Shown here: piece after piece, positions 8,350 through 16,354 of the stretch
Layout: the number at the start of each line of letters is the position of its first letter
Numbering within the stretch: position 1 is the stretch's first letter
Origin: Terrisporobacter sp.
Lineage (GTDB): Bacteria; Bacillota_A; Clostridia; Peptostreptococcales; Peptostreptococcaceae
NCBI GenBank assembly: GCA_029851945.1
Contig: JARKUZ010000092.1
Span: 1-64,000, forward strand
Reading direction: 5' to 3'
DNA: 64,000 nucleotides
The notes under the pieces: model-generated
What the model saw: only the letters and a program-made list of their open reading frames with translations
Told to the model about the DNA's origin: nothing
Databases searched by the model: none
Translations under genes and position numbers: made by a program

Positions 8350-8940
8350 ATGAGCCAAGTAGATTTTTTTAATTCTATAGCAAAAGATTGGGACAATATA
8401 ATCGAGGTCAATGAGGGTAAAATCAATTATTTATTAAGTAAACTGAACCTTAAAGAAGATGACACTATTTTGGATATAGGTACAGGAACAGGAGTTTTAA
8501 TACCATTTCTAACCAAGTTATCACCTAATGGATTAATCAAAGGAGTTGATATATCTAAGGGGATGTTAGACATTGCTAGGGATAAGTTTAAAAATATAAG
8601 TAATGTGCAATTTGAACTATGTGATGTTGAAAATGATAATTTGTTGGACAAGTATGATAAGATAATTCTTTATTCTATGTATCCTCATTTGGAAAATAAA
8701 ACAAGAACAATTGTAAATCTTGTAGAACATAATCTGAAAGAACATGGAATTTTAATGATTGCCCATTCTAGTAGTAGAGAGTTTTTAAATAATATGCACA
8801 AGCGTACCGATGATAGTGTAAGAGACTCACTACTAATGGAAGTTAATGAACAAAGAGATATATTTATAAATGTTGGACTAAATGTAATTGAAGCATTTGA
8901 AAACGATGAAGTGTATTATGTTGTAATACAAAAAGATTAG
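8350..8940 (+). CDS. SAM-dependent methyltransferase, class I
   Basis: 196 residues. Motif I is clear: ILDIGTGTGVLIPF (about residues 41-54). GVDISKGML follows as the acidic strand-2 motif, and FELCDVEND as motif III. This is the Methyltransf_11/25 type of class I fold. It starts after AGGAGGGGGAT. The substrate is unknown; a small-molecule or cofactor methylase is likely. The ECF-type transporter gene begins 48 bases downstream and may be cotranscribed. Confidence 0.85.
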   Translation: MSQVDFFNSIAKDWDNIIEVNEGKINYLLSKLNLKEDDTILDIGTGTGVLIPFLTKLSPNGLIKGVDISKGMLDIARDKFKNISNVQFELCDVENDNLLDKYDKIILYSMYPHLENKTRTIVNLVEHNLKEHGILMIAHSSSREFLNNMHKRTDDSVRDSLLMEVNEQRDIFINVGLNVIEAFENDEVYYVVIQKD

Positions 8941-8988
8941 TGTTTAGTAATTTTAATATCATAGTTAGTAATTAGGGGGATTTATATT

Positions 8989-9507
8989 ATGAAAACTAAG
9001 AAGTTGGTTTTATCTGGATTTTTTATAGCATGTGGACTTGTTTTACCTATGGCATTTCATATGTTTAATATGGGAGGATCTGTTTTCCTACCGATGCATA
9101 TACCTGTTTTAATTGCAGGATATTTCTTAGGTCCTATGTATGGGGCTGCTGTTGGAGTAGTTACCCCTATTGTGAGTGGTTTATTAACTGGTATGCCACC
9201 GTTAATTCCTGTAATGCCTATTATGGCTTTTGAACTTTGTGGATATGGATTATTTACTGGATTAATATTTGATAAAACTAAGAAAATATACTTATCTCTT
9301 ATTTTAGCTATGGTGGCAGGAAGATTATTAGCCATAGTTGGAGCATTTATTGTTTCATTAACTTTAGCTCCTCAAGTAAATCCAATAGCTTATGTTGTAG
9401 GCGGCTTATCTACTGCTATATCAGGAATGATAATTCAATTAGTATTTATACCAATACTGATTAAGTTATTACTTAAAAATAAAGAAATATCTAGAGTTCT
9501 AGCTTAA
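8989..9507 (+). CDS. ECF transporter S component (vitamin-type uptake)
   Basis: 172 residues, about five to six membrane helices. The segment FLPMHIPVLIAGYFLGPMYGAAVG and TGMPPLIPVMP (about residues 33-80) are typical of ECF S components of the PF12822 type. Such proteins bind a vitamin or related micronutrient and work with a shared EcfAA'T energy module, not present here. No riboswitch fits in the 48-base gap upstream, so the ligand cannot be inferred. Confidence 0.75.
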   Translation: MKTKKLVLSGFFIACGLVLPMAFHMFNMGGSVFLPMHIPVLIAGYFLGPMYGAAVGVVTPIVSGLLTGMPPLIPVMPIMAFELCGYGLFTGLIFDKTKKIYLSLILAMVAGRLLAIVGAFIVSLTLAPQVNPIAYVVGGLSTAISGMIIQLVFIPILIKLLLKNKEISRVLA

Positions 9508-9581
9508 ATTTTAAATAAATAATTTAATAAATAAGCCAACTCTTATTTGAAATGGTATTATTTGTTTTACCAATTAAAAAA

Positions 9582-9632
9582 TAGCAACATTTTAAGTACT
9601 TAGTGTACAATATAAAATGTTGCTATTAATAT
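9582..9632. terminator. Bidirectional terminator between 8989 (+) and 9634 (-)
   Basis: A perfect 13-bp stem, TAGCAACATTTTA with its complement at 9613-9625, sits between convergent genes with A/T-rich flanks on both sides. Confidence 0.8.
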
Positions 9633-9633
9633 T

Positions 9634-10329
9634 TTAATTACCTATTAGTCTTGATAATAATAAAATTACAATTAAATGTATAGGATAGAACCAATAAAAC
9701 ATCCATTTTACAAACTTATTATTAATTCCTAGTTTGCCATTATACATAAGTATTGGTATTATTGCAAAGACCATCATCCATTGATAATCCCACAGAAATA
9801 TAGCCTCTATAAAATCAGGTCCCATAACACTGATTATTCCAAATAAACTAATAAAAATATATATTATACTCATAAGGATTTTCTTTTCTCTAAAGAAATA
9901 AAATATTAGAACCATAGATACACCAAACATAGAAGCTTCAGTAAATAATCCTAATACTCCAAATAAAACAGCTAACAAAATACCTTTACTATGTTCACTT
10001 GAGCCTTTCTCACTATTTTTAGCATTATCTATTCCTATAAGCATTACTAAACTACATCCTATTGATAAGAAAATATTATTGTGGATTTTAAGTAATATAT
10101 CTACTACTATCATAATTAATCCCATTAAAAAAACTCTTTGTGTATATTTTTTCTTGCTTCTAGTATGGAAAAATCCTTCCACTACTAAATAGAAAAATAT
10201 TGGTGCGGCTAATTTTCCTATATATCCAAACCATATTGGGATATTAGCACCAGCTTGATTAAAATAAGTATATATATGATCCATTGCCATAAAAATAATT
10301 GCTATAATTTTCAAAGTAAAACTACTCAT
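9634..10329 (-). CDS. TraX family membrane protein
   Basis: 231 residues, about seven membrane helices. The N-terminus (LKIIAIIFMAMDHI), WFGYIGKLAAPIFFYLVVEGF at about residues 33-53, and the C-terminal FYWFYPIHL motif are characteristic of TraX, the family named after the F-plasmid pilin acetylase and now common in Firmicute chromosomes. The chromosomal role is unclear. AAGGAGAAAAAAT precedes the ATG. It is monocistronic and convergent with the 8989 gene. Confidence 0.85.
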   Translation of the reverse strand: MSSFTLKIIAIIFMAMDHIYTYFNQAGANIPIWFGYIGKLAAPIFFYLVVEGFFHTRSKKKYTQRVFLMGLIMIVVDILLKIHNNIFLSIGCSLVMLIGIDNAKNSEKGSSEHSKGILLAVLFGVLGLFTEASMFGVSMVLIFYFFREKKILMSIIYIFISLFGIISVMGPDFIEAIFLWDYQWMMVFAIIPILMYNGKLGINNKFVKWMFYWFYPIHLIVILLLSRLIGN

Positions 10330-10466
10330 ATATTTTTTCTCCTTTATTTAATTAATTTACTCTATGAATAATATCATAAAATATTTTTAACTAATATTGA
10401 TTAATCTTTCATTACTATTACAGTTTTGTAAGGTATGATAGGGAGGAAAAAATTCAATACAATAAA

Positions 10467-10504
10467 AAGTAGGAGTATCCTAACTGGTATACCCCTACTT
10501 ATTT
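10467..10504 (-). terminator. Terminator after the 10584 minus-strand gene
   Basis: Read on the minus strand, an AAGTAGGGGTATACC arm pairs with GGATACTCCTACTT and is followed by TTTTA. It lies about 80 bases past the gene's stop. Confidence 0.65.
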
Positions 10505-10583
10505 GTTTGCATTATATTAATATTATGAATAAATTAAATATAAAAAAATATACTCAAATCTTTATACATTGTTTCTTATATAT

Positions 10584-10850
10584 TTATATTGATCTTTTTT
10601 TTACTAAATTTAATACAGCTATCTTTGTAATTACCCATAACATTAAGGTAACTAATCCACATATAATTCCTATTTTAATGTTATAAGTCATAGCACAAAC
10701 ACCTGCTAATAGGCAAATAAGCCAACTTATAGGACTATATCTAAATTCTGAATATTTCATATTGTGAAGTTTATCATATGCATATACTCCTAATCCAAAT
10801 AGTATAAGTACTACTCCTACTACAGTTCTTACAATTTCAACTGTATTCAT
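10584..10850 (-). CDS. Small membrane protein, unknown
   Basis: 88 residues with three hydrophobic helices (about residues 8-25, 40-57 and 60-82). The central loop YDKLHNMKYSEFRYSPISW is polar. The AGGGGTGAT ribosome site is good. No family recognised. Confidence 0.5.
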   Translation of the reverse strand: MNTVEIVRTVVGVVLILFGLGVYAYDKLHNMKYSEFRYSPISWLICLLAGVCAMTYNIKIGIICGLVTLMLWVITKIAVLNLVKKRSI

Positions 10851-11114
10851 AATATCACCCCTCTTAATAATTATAATTATTTATTTAGATAGTATCACAA
10901 TTATTTCAAATGTCTACAAAAAGTTAATTACTCATAAAATTATATATTTTTGATTTTAATTATAACCATTACATACTTATTTTATTGGCACATTTAATCC
11001 ATTTGTCTAATGATTTCTTACTACTATATGTTTGGAAATCTGATATAATTTAAGAATATAGAAATTTTAGTTAAGTGCTAATAAAATCTACCTTATTATC
11101 AGGAGGGTGATACG

Positions 11115-11285
11115 ATGTATATTTTATTTTATGGTATATGTCTTATAGCTATGGTAGTGATATTTTATAATCTCATAGGTCATTATGATTCAGGTAGGAA
11201 AAAATGTTACAATTTAATAAGTAAGATACTTTTCAGTATATCGATTTTATTGATTTCTATATTAGTTATTGATTTATTTATGTAA
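11115..11285 (+). CDS. Small membrane protein, 56 residues
   Basis: ATG at 11115 follows AGGAGGGTGATACG, an excellent ribosome site. It encodes 56 residues: a hydrophobic helix at 3-20, a basic loop HYDSGRKKCYN, and a second helix at about 36-55. It is a two-helix hairpin protein of unknown role. Confidence 0.5.
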   Translation: MYILFYGICLIAMVVIFYNLIGHYDSGRKKCYNLISKILFSISILLISILVIDLFM

Positions 11286-11394
11286 TATATAATTGAGTAA
11301 GTTTTATAATAATTCGATTATACTAAATAGATAAATTCCAATTTAGTGAATAGGTTTTATGGATAATTTAAATAAACTACATAATATTTATAAA

Positions 11395-11423
11395 TTACGT
11401 AATAGTCATATACTTTGAATTAA
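11395..11423 (+). repeat. Interspersed repeat copy upstream of 11448
   Basis: Starts TTACGTAATAGTCATATA and ends GAATTAA; about 23 of 29 positions match the 46792 copy. Confidence 0.55.
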
Positions 11424-11447
11424 ACAAAATTATAGGGGTTAAAAATT

Positions 11448-11717
11448 ATGGTTGATTTTATTTTAATACTTTTACCAGTGGTAGTTGTGGGAATTGCAGT
11501 TATTTTATTTATAAATAATGTTAAGAAGACAAATGAAAAAAGAAAAGCTTTTGAAGATGAGAAAGAAAATCAAAATGAAGAAAATTATATGGCCATAGGG
11601 ATGTTATTTGGCGTGGCAATAGGCACAATATTTTTTAATGCAGAATCTAGACCTTATGGCATATGTTTTGGAATGTTATTTGGAATGCTTATAGGAATGA
11701 GTATAAAGAAAAAGTAA
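11448..11717 (+). CDS. Small membrane protein, unknown
   Basis: 89 residues. An N-terminal helix (about 3-23) is followed by a highly charged stretch (KKTNEKRKAFEDEKENQNEE), then two glycine-rich helices with GMLFG repeats (about 50-64 and 72-86), ending KKK. GxxxG-like spacing suggests tight helix packing or oligomerisation. The family is not recognised. An upstream 29-base repeat copy lies at 11395-11423. Confidence 0.5.
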   Translation: MVDFILILLPVVVVGIAVILFINNVKKTNEKRKAFEDEKENQNEENYMAIGMLFGVAIGTIFFNAESRPYGICFGMLFGMLIGMSIKKK

Positions 11718-11723
11718 TCTTTA

Positions 11724-11855
11724 TTTGACCCAAATATTATATATTCTATTTTAATTGATCCAGTATATGAAGATGGAAAATATGAATTGATGATAGATTT
11801 CAATGAAATAGAAGAATTTGAGTTTGATGTATTTATAATTAATAATGGTATATAA
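11724..11855 (+). pseudogene. C-terminal fragment of a second copy of the 7737 lipoprotein
   Basis: Read in the frame from 11724, the product contains ILIDPVYEDGKYELMIDFNE and ends DVFIINNGI. This aligns without gaps to the last roughly 35 residues of the 7737 lipoprotein (ILINPVDEDGKYELMVDFNE...). No start codon or signal peptide remains; the gene is cut immediately after the 11448 gene's stop. It is a decayed duplicate. Confidence 0.65.
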
Positions 11856-11857
11856 AG

Positions 11858-11903
11858 ATAGCTAGACATAGTGGCATAAATTGCCCAATGTCTAGCTATT
11901 TAA
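11858..11903 (+). terminator. Hairpin after the lipoprotein fragment
   Basis: A perfect 12-bp stem, ATAGCTAGACAT pairing with ATGTCTAGCTAT at 11888-11899. The following T run is short, so it is a weaker terminator; it could serve both strands. Confidence 0.6.
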
Positions 11904-11938
11904 CATTTATCATATAATTATCTAGTATATCCTAATTT

Positions 11939-12331
11939 TTAAGCTGCCGAGTCCATATCTTCACTTTTATGAGATTTAACTTCTCTACGAACTACTATAA
12001 ATGTTACTATGAAAGAAATTACATCTGCAGTTGGTTGAGAGAACCAAACACCATTTAAACCTAAGAATTTTGGTAAAATAAGCATCATAGGAAATAATAA
12101 TATTACTTGTCTAAGTAAACTTAAGAACATTGCTTGTTTGGCATTACCAATTGATTGAATATAGTTTGATCCAATCATAGACATTCCTATTAAAGGCATC
12201 ATGAATAAATATTTTCTTATTCCATCTACTGATATAGCTACAAGCTCTGCATCGCTATTAAACGGCACAGAGTATTTTATTAGTAATTTCCCTACAGGTT
12301 CTGTACCTAAAACTTGTTGATTATTACTCAT
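11939..12331 (-). pseudogene. MATE efflux transporter collapsed by internal deletion
   Basis: The 130-residue frame joins the start of a MATE protein (LGTEPVGKLLIKYSVP, residues 8-23) directly to a MATE C-terminal part (FNSDAELVAISVDGIRKYL onward). MATE proteins have about 450 residues and 12 helices; here some 320 are missing and only three helices remain. The join near 12262 is in frame, so the ribosome site and both ends look intact, but transport is not plausible. A stub of its probable MarR regulator lies just upstream (12366). Confidence 0.75.
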
Positions 12332-12365
12332 GAAGTCCTCCTATTTTTCCTTTTTTATAAATTTG

Positions 12366-12407
12366 TTATATATATTTACTAAGTGGTTCTTTTGTTTTGT
12401 TATTCAT
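12366..12407 (-). pseudogene. Stub of a MarR-type regulator upstream of the MATE remnant
   Basis: A near-perfect AAGGAGGT site precedes ATG and 13 codons ending in a stop (MNNKTKEPLSKYI). The KEPLSKYI end resembles the very N-terminus of MarR regulators that often precede MATE genes (x-PLGKYISx-LYR). The rest has been lost. This is inferred from a short match plus context. Confidence 0.35.
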
Positions 12408-12649
12408 ATTACCTCCTTAGTATGATTGCTTATTGACTATGTTTATATAATTAAAAAATTGCATATCGAATATTATATAATGATTTAGTTGTGCATGTAA
12501 TTATTTTTATGTAAATATTTATTTTTTGATAAGTGGGATAATTTTATTATAACTTGCATTAGGACTTTACATTTTTTACAACAATTTCATTTTACGACCT
12601 AATATGGTATAATCCATAATTAACTAATCAAATAAAGGGGAAGAGTAGA

Positions 12650-13081
12650 ATGAAGAAATTTATAGTGATTTTAAGTGTTACTTTATTAATGTTAACAATG
12701 ATTGGATGTGCAGGAGCATCAGATTATGAGATTAAATTAATAAATGATTATCATGTTATGAGAATGTCTGCTAACAATGTAAAAATTTTCAAAGAAGATG
12801 GTAAAGATACAACAGGCAAAGCTCCAAGTATACCTCCATATTATGAAGATAAAGAAGAAGATTATAACTCAGAGTCAGTAGAAAAAGTAGGACAAGATGA
12901 TAGATATATATTAGCTAAAACTAATAAAAATATGTATTATATATTAGATACAAAAAAGGAGACACTATTAGAATATCTTTCACAGTCAGAGTTTGAAAAT
13001 TATAAAAAAGAATTAAACATCGCTAATGATATAGGGCTTAAAGGCTTAGAAGAATATGAAAAAATTAAGATAAAAATATAG
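12650..13081 (+). CDS. Lipoprotein of unknown function
   Basis: 143 residues. The signal peptide ends MIGC with Cys at 20. The mature part has a Pro-rich spot (APSIPPYYEDKEED, about 62-75), then a small domain with the repeating phrase YILAKTNKNMYYILDTKKETL (about 84-104), and ends KIKIKI. AAAGGGGAAG precedes the ATG. No family recognised. A terminator hairpin follows. Confidence 0.6.
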   Translation: MKKFIVILSVTLLMLTMIGCAGASDYEIKLINDYHVMRMSANNVKIFKEDGKDTTGKAPSIPPYYEDKEEDYNSESVEKVGQDDRYILAKTNKNMYYILDTKKETLLEYLSQSEFENYKKELNIANDIGLKGLEEYEKIKIKI

Positions 13082-13113
13082 TATGGAAATATTATTCATA
13101 CTATATTTTTATG
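13078..13113 (+). terminator. Terminator after the 12650 lipoprotein gene
   Basis: The ATAGTATG and CATACTAT arms are separated by about 11 bases and followed by ATTTTTAT. The stop codon overlaps the first arm. Confidence 0.7.
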
Positions 13114-13214
13114 TATGTCTTCAATATTATATTAAAACATAACCAATTTTTAAGAGAATTTTCTTCATAATATAGACAAATGTTAAATAGTATAGTAATC
13201 ATGATTTCTAAATA

Positions 13215-13469
13215 ATGGGGAAATATAATGGGAATAAAATCAAATTACGAGATTCAAGCAGAAAAAAGCAAGTTAGAGTTAATAAAGTGGGATCATGGAT
13301 TAATCTTTTTGAATTTTTACCAGTAATGATTATATTTTATGAAGAAGACTGTGATTTTCCAGCGGAATTTAAAATTTTGTGGGATGAAAATACTCTAGAT
13401 TATATGCATTATGAAACTACATTTTATGCAGTTGCACATCTTTTTGAAAGAATGGAAGAATTGATATAA
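13215..13469 (+). pseudogene. Probable C-terminal piece of a DUF3786-like protein
   Basis: 84 residues. The segment LPVMIIFYEEDCDFPAEFKI (about 36-55) followed by LWDENTLDYMHYETTF resembles the end of DUF3786 proteins (LP-x-x-x-x-x-E-x-D-x-E-FP...Lfd...Yl-x-E). DUF3786 proteins are usually near 200 residues, so the N-terminal part is missing. The ATG at 13215 has no convincing ribosome site. It may be a remnant rather than a working gene. Confidence 0.45.
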
Positions 13470-13472
13470 ACA

Positions 13473-13502
13473 CAAGGGTGTCCCAAAAATGTCACACCCT
13501 TT
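13473..13502 (+). terminator. Terminator with GGGTGTC/GACACCC-like stem
   Basis: An AAGGGTGT arm pairs with ACACCCTT around CCCAAAAATGTC. The same loop sequence recurs in the terminator at 45214-45250, so it is a reused hairpin family. Confidence 0.7.
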
Positions 13503-13649
13503 AGAGTATATTAATTATTAAAAATACAATATAAAATTATCACGCAAGCACCACTTTCATTGAAATTTCATTATTGCAAGCACTGCTTTCTTGCTAAAAA
13601 TAAGAACTTTCTTTATGATTGAGGTATATTGGCGAAAGGAGATTATACT

Positions 13650-14150
13650 ATGGAATTTGGAGATAAGATTAAAGAACTGAGAACAAAAAATCAACTTACA
13701 CAGGAACAGTTTGCTATGCGATTAAACGTAACTAGACAGGCTGTATCCAATTGGGAGAATAATCGTAATCTTCCAGACCTGGAGATGATAATCCTTATTT
13801 CAAGTGTTTTTCATATTTCGATCGATGAATTAATTTTAGGAGGCAATAATATGAACAACATGACAGAAAAGTTAATTAAGGATGGAAATACAACAAGGCG
13901 TGTAAGATTGAACTTGGTTACGACTTTGATAGGAACATTTTTACTATTTTTTGGATTTGCTTGCTTATTTATTAAGGCAAATTCGGTAGAATATATCGAC
14001 GCATCAGGAATTTTACATGAGAATTTTTATCTTTTACCAATTGGTTTTCTTTTCATTTTTGCTGGAATGATTGTATTTATGGTTACTGGGGCTAAATTTC
14101 TTATTGATGTGATTCGAAATAGAAAAGATAGTAGACAAGAGAATAACTAA
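13650..14150 (+). CDS. XRE-family regulator with C-terminal membrane domain (DUF3955-like)
   Basis: 166 residues. ATG at 13650 is chosen over the upstream TTG at 13629, because the GAAAGGAG ribosome site (13634-13641) lies between them. Residues 1-65 form a Cro/CI helix-turn-helix (LTQEQFAMRLNVTRQAVSNW). The C-terminal part has two membrane helices with YIDASGILHENFYLLPIGF between them, the DUF3955 signature. Such regulators usually act on a neighbouring membrane or export gene, but the neighbour here is a broken pentapeptide gene. Confidence 0.8.
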   Translation: MEFGDKIKELRTKNQLTQEQFAMRLNVTRQAVSNWENNRNLPDLEMIILISSVFHISIDELILGGNNMNNMTEKLIKDGNTTRRVRLNLVTTLIGTFLLFFGFACLFIKANSVEYIDASGILHENFYLLPIGFLFIFAGMIVFMVTGAKFLIDVIRNRKDSRQENN

Positions 14151-14151
14151 A

Positions 14152-14456
14152 ATAAATTGTATTTTTAAATCTACAATTATAAATGACACAACTCTAAGTA
14201 TGAATGATTTAACAGACTCTATTTTTAATAAAGTTGTTTTAAATAATGTAAATATAAAGATGACAGATTTAAGAAAAGTAAATTTTGTACAGTGTATTTT
14301 AATGGAGTAGATTTTTCTAAAAGTGATTTACGTAATACCAACTTTAATGGTATGGAATTTAACAATGTAAAATTTGAAGGAGCAAACATGGATAAGTCTA
14401 CATTCAATTCATTAAAAGGAATTGGTGTTGAGCTTAACAATATCAATATAATCTAA
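14152..14456 (+). pseudogene. Frameshifted pentapeptide-repeat protein remnant
   Basis: Two overlapping frames each read as pentapeptide repeats, the A(N/D)Lxx right-handed beta-helix pattern. The first frame (from 14152) has blocks such as TTLSM NDLTD SIFNK and stops near 14310. The second (14301-14456) has SDLRN TNFNG MEFNN VKFEG ANMDK. The frame changes near 14295-14305. No start codon or ribosome site is present. Pentapeptide proteins often mimic DNA and protect gyrase. Confidence 0.65.
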
Positions 14457-14520
14457 ATTTTATATACAACAAATTTCTAAAAATTATATAATAATAAATA
14501 ATTGGAATTGGAGGATTCTT

Positions 14521-14844
14521 ATGGCTCTTGGATATTTATTTATATTATTTGTATTTATTATATTGATTAGTATTCTTGGAATTCTAGGATTGTATTTCGT
14601 AAAAAATCAAAAAGTTAAAAATATTCTATTTTATGTTTTGTTTGCATGGTCACTTATAATTTCTTTTATGAATGTTACTAGCTTACCTAATAACTATATA
14701 TTCCAAAGAGTATTTGGTTTATTTATAGGAATATTATCTATAATTTCAGTTTTTATTAAATTAAAACTTCCAAATAAAGCTAACATAGCTTATTTAGTTA
14801 TGTATATTTCAATTGCTCTAAGTGTATTTGATTTGATTTTTTAA
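14521..14844 (+). CDS. Small membrane protein, unknown
   Basis: 107 residues, almost entirely hydrophobic, with about four helices (residues 3-25, 34-50, 58-80 and 86-107). TTGGAGGATTCTT precedes the ATG. Loops are short and basic (KNQKVKN). No family recognised. Confidence 0.5.
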   Translation: MALGYLFILFVFIILISILGILGLYFVKNQKVKNILFYVLFAWSLIISFMNVTSLPNNYIFQRVFGLFIGILSIISVFIKLKLPNKANIAYLVMYISIALSVFDLIF

Positions 14845-14930
14845 TTCAAATAAATGCAGTATTGAATATTGAGATTCTGAAACAACAATTTAATATTTTA
14901 CTAAAGTAATAGAGCATTTTTAAAGATTAG

Positions 14931-14974
14931 GGTAGTAAATAAAAAGCAGTTTTTTTATTTACTACTTTTTTATA
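14931..14974 (+). terminator. Terminator after the 14521 gene
   Basis: A GTAGTAAATAAAAA arm pairs with TTTATTTACTAC, followed by TTTTTTAT. Confidence 0.75.
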
Positions 14975-15010
14975 TTTTAATTTAGTAACTTAAAAAAATT
15001 AAAGATAATC

Positions 15011-15073
15011 TTGACATGTATTAACAAAACAGTTACCATATGTATATATAATAAATATACAGTTATAAACTGT
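15011..15073 (+). promoter_or_regulatory. Promoter and GntR operator for the ABC operon
   Basis: A TTGACA hexamer at 15011 is followed by palindromic stretches: GTATAT...ATATAC at 15042-15060 and ACAGTT...AACTGT at 15059-15073. YtrA-type GntR repressors bind such AT-rich palindromes at their own promoters. The exact -10 is ambiguous (TACCAT with 17-bp spacing, or a later TATAAT). Confidence 0.55.
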
Positions 15074-15106
15074 TATATACGGCATTGAAAATAAGGAGGT
15101 AGAACT

Positions 15107-15481
15107 TTGAACATAGTCATAAGTAATTCTTCTGCAATTCCACTTTATGAACAAATACAAAATCAGATTAAATCACAAATTCTAAGTGGAGAATTAAAGA
15201 AAGATCAATTACTTCCATCCATAAGGTCCTTAGCAAAGGAATTGAAGGTAAGTATAATAACTACAAAACGTGCATATGAAGAGCTTGAAAAAGAAGGTTA
15301 TATAGTAACTGTTGCAGGAAAAGGAAGTTTTGTGGGGACTCAGAGTACAGAAAGATTAAAAGAAGCTGCTCTTTATGAGATGGAAAGTAAGCTAGAAGAA
15401 ATAATAATCCAAGCGAAGAAGATGGGAATTAGTTTAGAAGAAGGGATAGAAATATTTAAAAGTATTTATATGGAGGTATAG
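15107..15481 (+). CDS. GntR-family repressor, YtrA subfamily
   Basis: 124 residues. Residues 8-75 form a GntR winged helix (IPLYEQIQNQIKSQILSGEL, LPSIRSLAKELKVSIITTKR, GYIVTVAGKGSFV). The short helical tail is typical of the YtrA subfamily, which lacks a large ligand-binding domain. AAGGAGGTAGAACT precedes a TTG start. It is cotranscribed with the ABC genes that follow after 3 bases. Probably autoregulated through the palindromes upstream. Confidence 0.88.
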   Translation: MNIVISNSSAIPLYEQIQNQIKSQILSGELKKDQLLPSIRSLAKELKVSIITTKRAYEELEKEGYIVTVAGKGSFVGTQSTERLKEAALYEMESKLEEIIIQAKKMGISLEEGIEIFKSIYMEV

Positions 15482-15484
15482 AAT

Positions 15485-16354
15485 ATGGAATGCATAGAAA
15501 TTAAAGACCTAAAAAAAGATTTAGGTAGTTTTTCCTTAAAGATAGATAATTTAAAAATACCAAAAGGATTTGTAACAGGATTTATAGGTCCTAATGGTTC
15601 AGGAAAGACTACTACAATAAAATTAATCATGAACATGTTAAATAAAGATGCAGGAAGTATAAAATTCTGGGGAACAGAGTATAAAAAAGAAAATATAGAT
15701 TTAAAAGAAAAAATTGGGTATGTGGGGGATCCAAGTGGATATTTACAAGATGCGAAGATTAGTGTGATAAAAAAAACTATATCTGTATTTTACAAAAATT
15801 GGGACGAAAAAATATATGAAAAATATATGAAGCAATTTGGATTAACAGAAGATAAACCATATAAAGAATTATCAAAAGGACAACAAAAGAAATTTGAAAT
15901 AGTTATGGCCATGTCTCATCATCCAAAATTAATAATAATGGATGAACCTACTGCTAATTTAGATCCTCTTGTAAGAAATGAAGTATTAGAAATTTTACAA
16001 GAAAGAATAGAAGAGGATAATGCCACAGTATTCTTTTCTACTCATATAACAAGCGACTTAGACAAGATAGGTGATTATTTAGTATTTATATATAAAGGAA
16101 ATATATTTTTATCTGGTGATAAAGATACTATTTTACAGGAACATGTTATTGTGAAAGGTAAAAAGCAATTATTAAACAAAGAAATCAAATATTTATTTAT
16201 ATCAATAAATGAAAATGCTTTTGGTTTTGAAGGTTTAGTAAATAATAGAGAAAAAGCATATGAAGTATTTGGTGAAGAAGTACTATATGATAAACCGAAT
16301 TTAGAAGATATTTTAACTTATTATACAAGGGGGAAAAATAATGAGATGTATTAG
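15485..16354 (+). CDS. ABC transporter ATP-binding protein
   Basis: 289 residues. Walker A GPNGSGKTT at about 35-43, signature LSKGQQKK near 133, Walker B LIIMDEPTANLD near 155, and an H-loop in STHITSDLD near 190. It belongs to the ABC-2 exporter class seen with YtrA regulators, often induced by cell-wall antibiotics. It partners the permease whose gene overlaps it by 14 bases. Confidence 0.9.
   Translation: MECIEIKDLKKDLGSFSLKIDNLKIPKGFVTGFIGPNGSGKTTTIKLIMNMLNKDAGSIKFWGTEYKKENIDLKEKIGYVGDPSGYLQDAKISVIKKTISVFYKNWDEKIYEKYMKQFGLTEDKPYKELSKGQQKKFEIVMAMSHHPKLIIMDEPTANLDPLVRNEVLEILQERIEEDNATVFFSTHITSDLDKIGDYLVFIYKGNIFLSGDKDTILQEHVIVKGKKQLLNKEIKYLFISINENAFGFEGLVNNREKAYEVFGEEVLYDKPNLEDILTYYTRGKNNEMY

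Noticed and set aside
8941..8988. Riboswitch ahead of the ECF S component
   Set aside because: Only 48 bases separate it from the methyltransferase gene, too short for known vitamin riboswitches.
10435..10686. 83-codon plus-strand frame in the 10.4-10.7 kb region
   Set aside because: It covers a terminator hairpin and the antisense of the better supported minus-strand gene at 10584.
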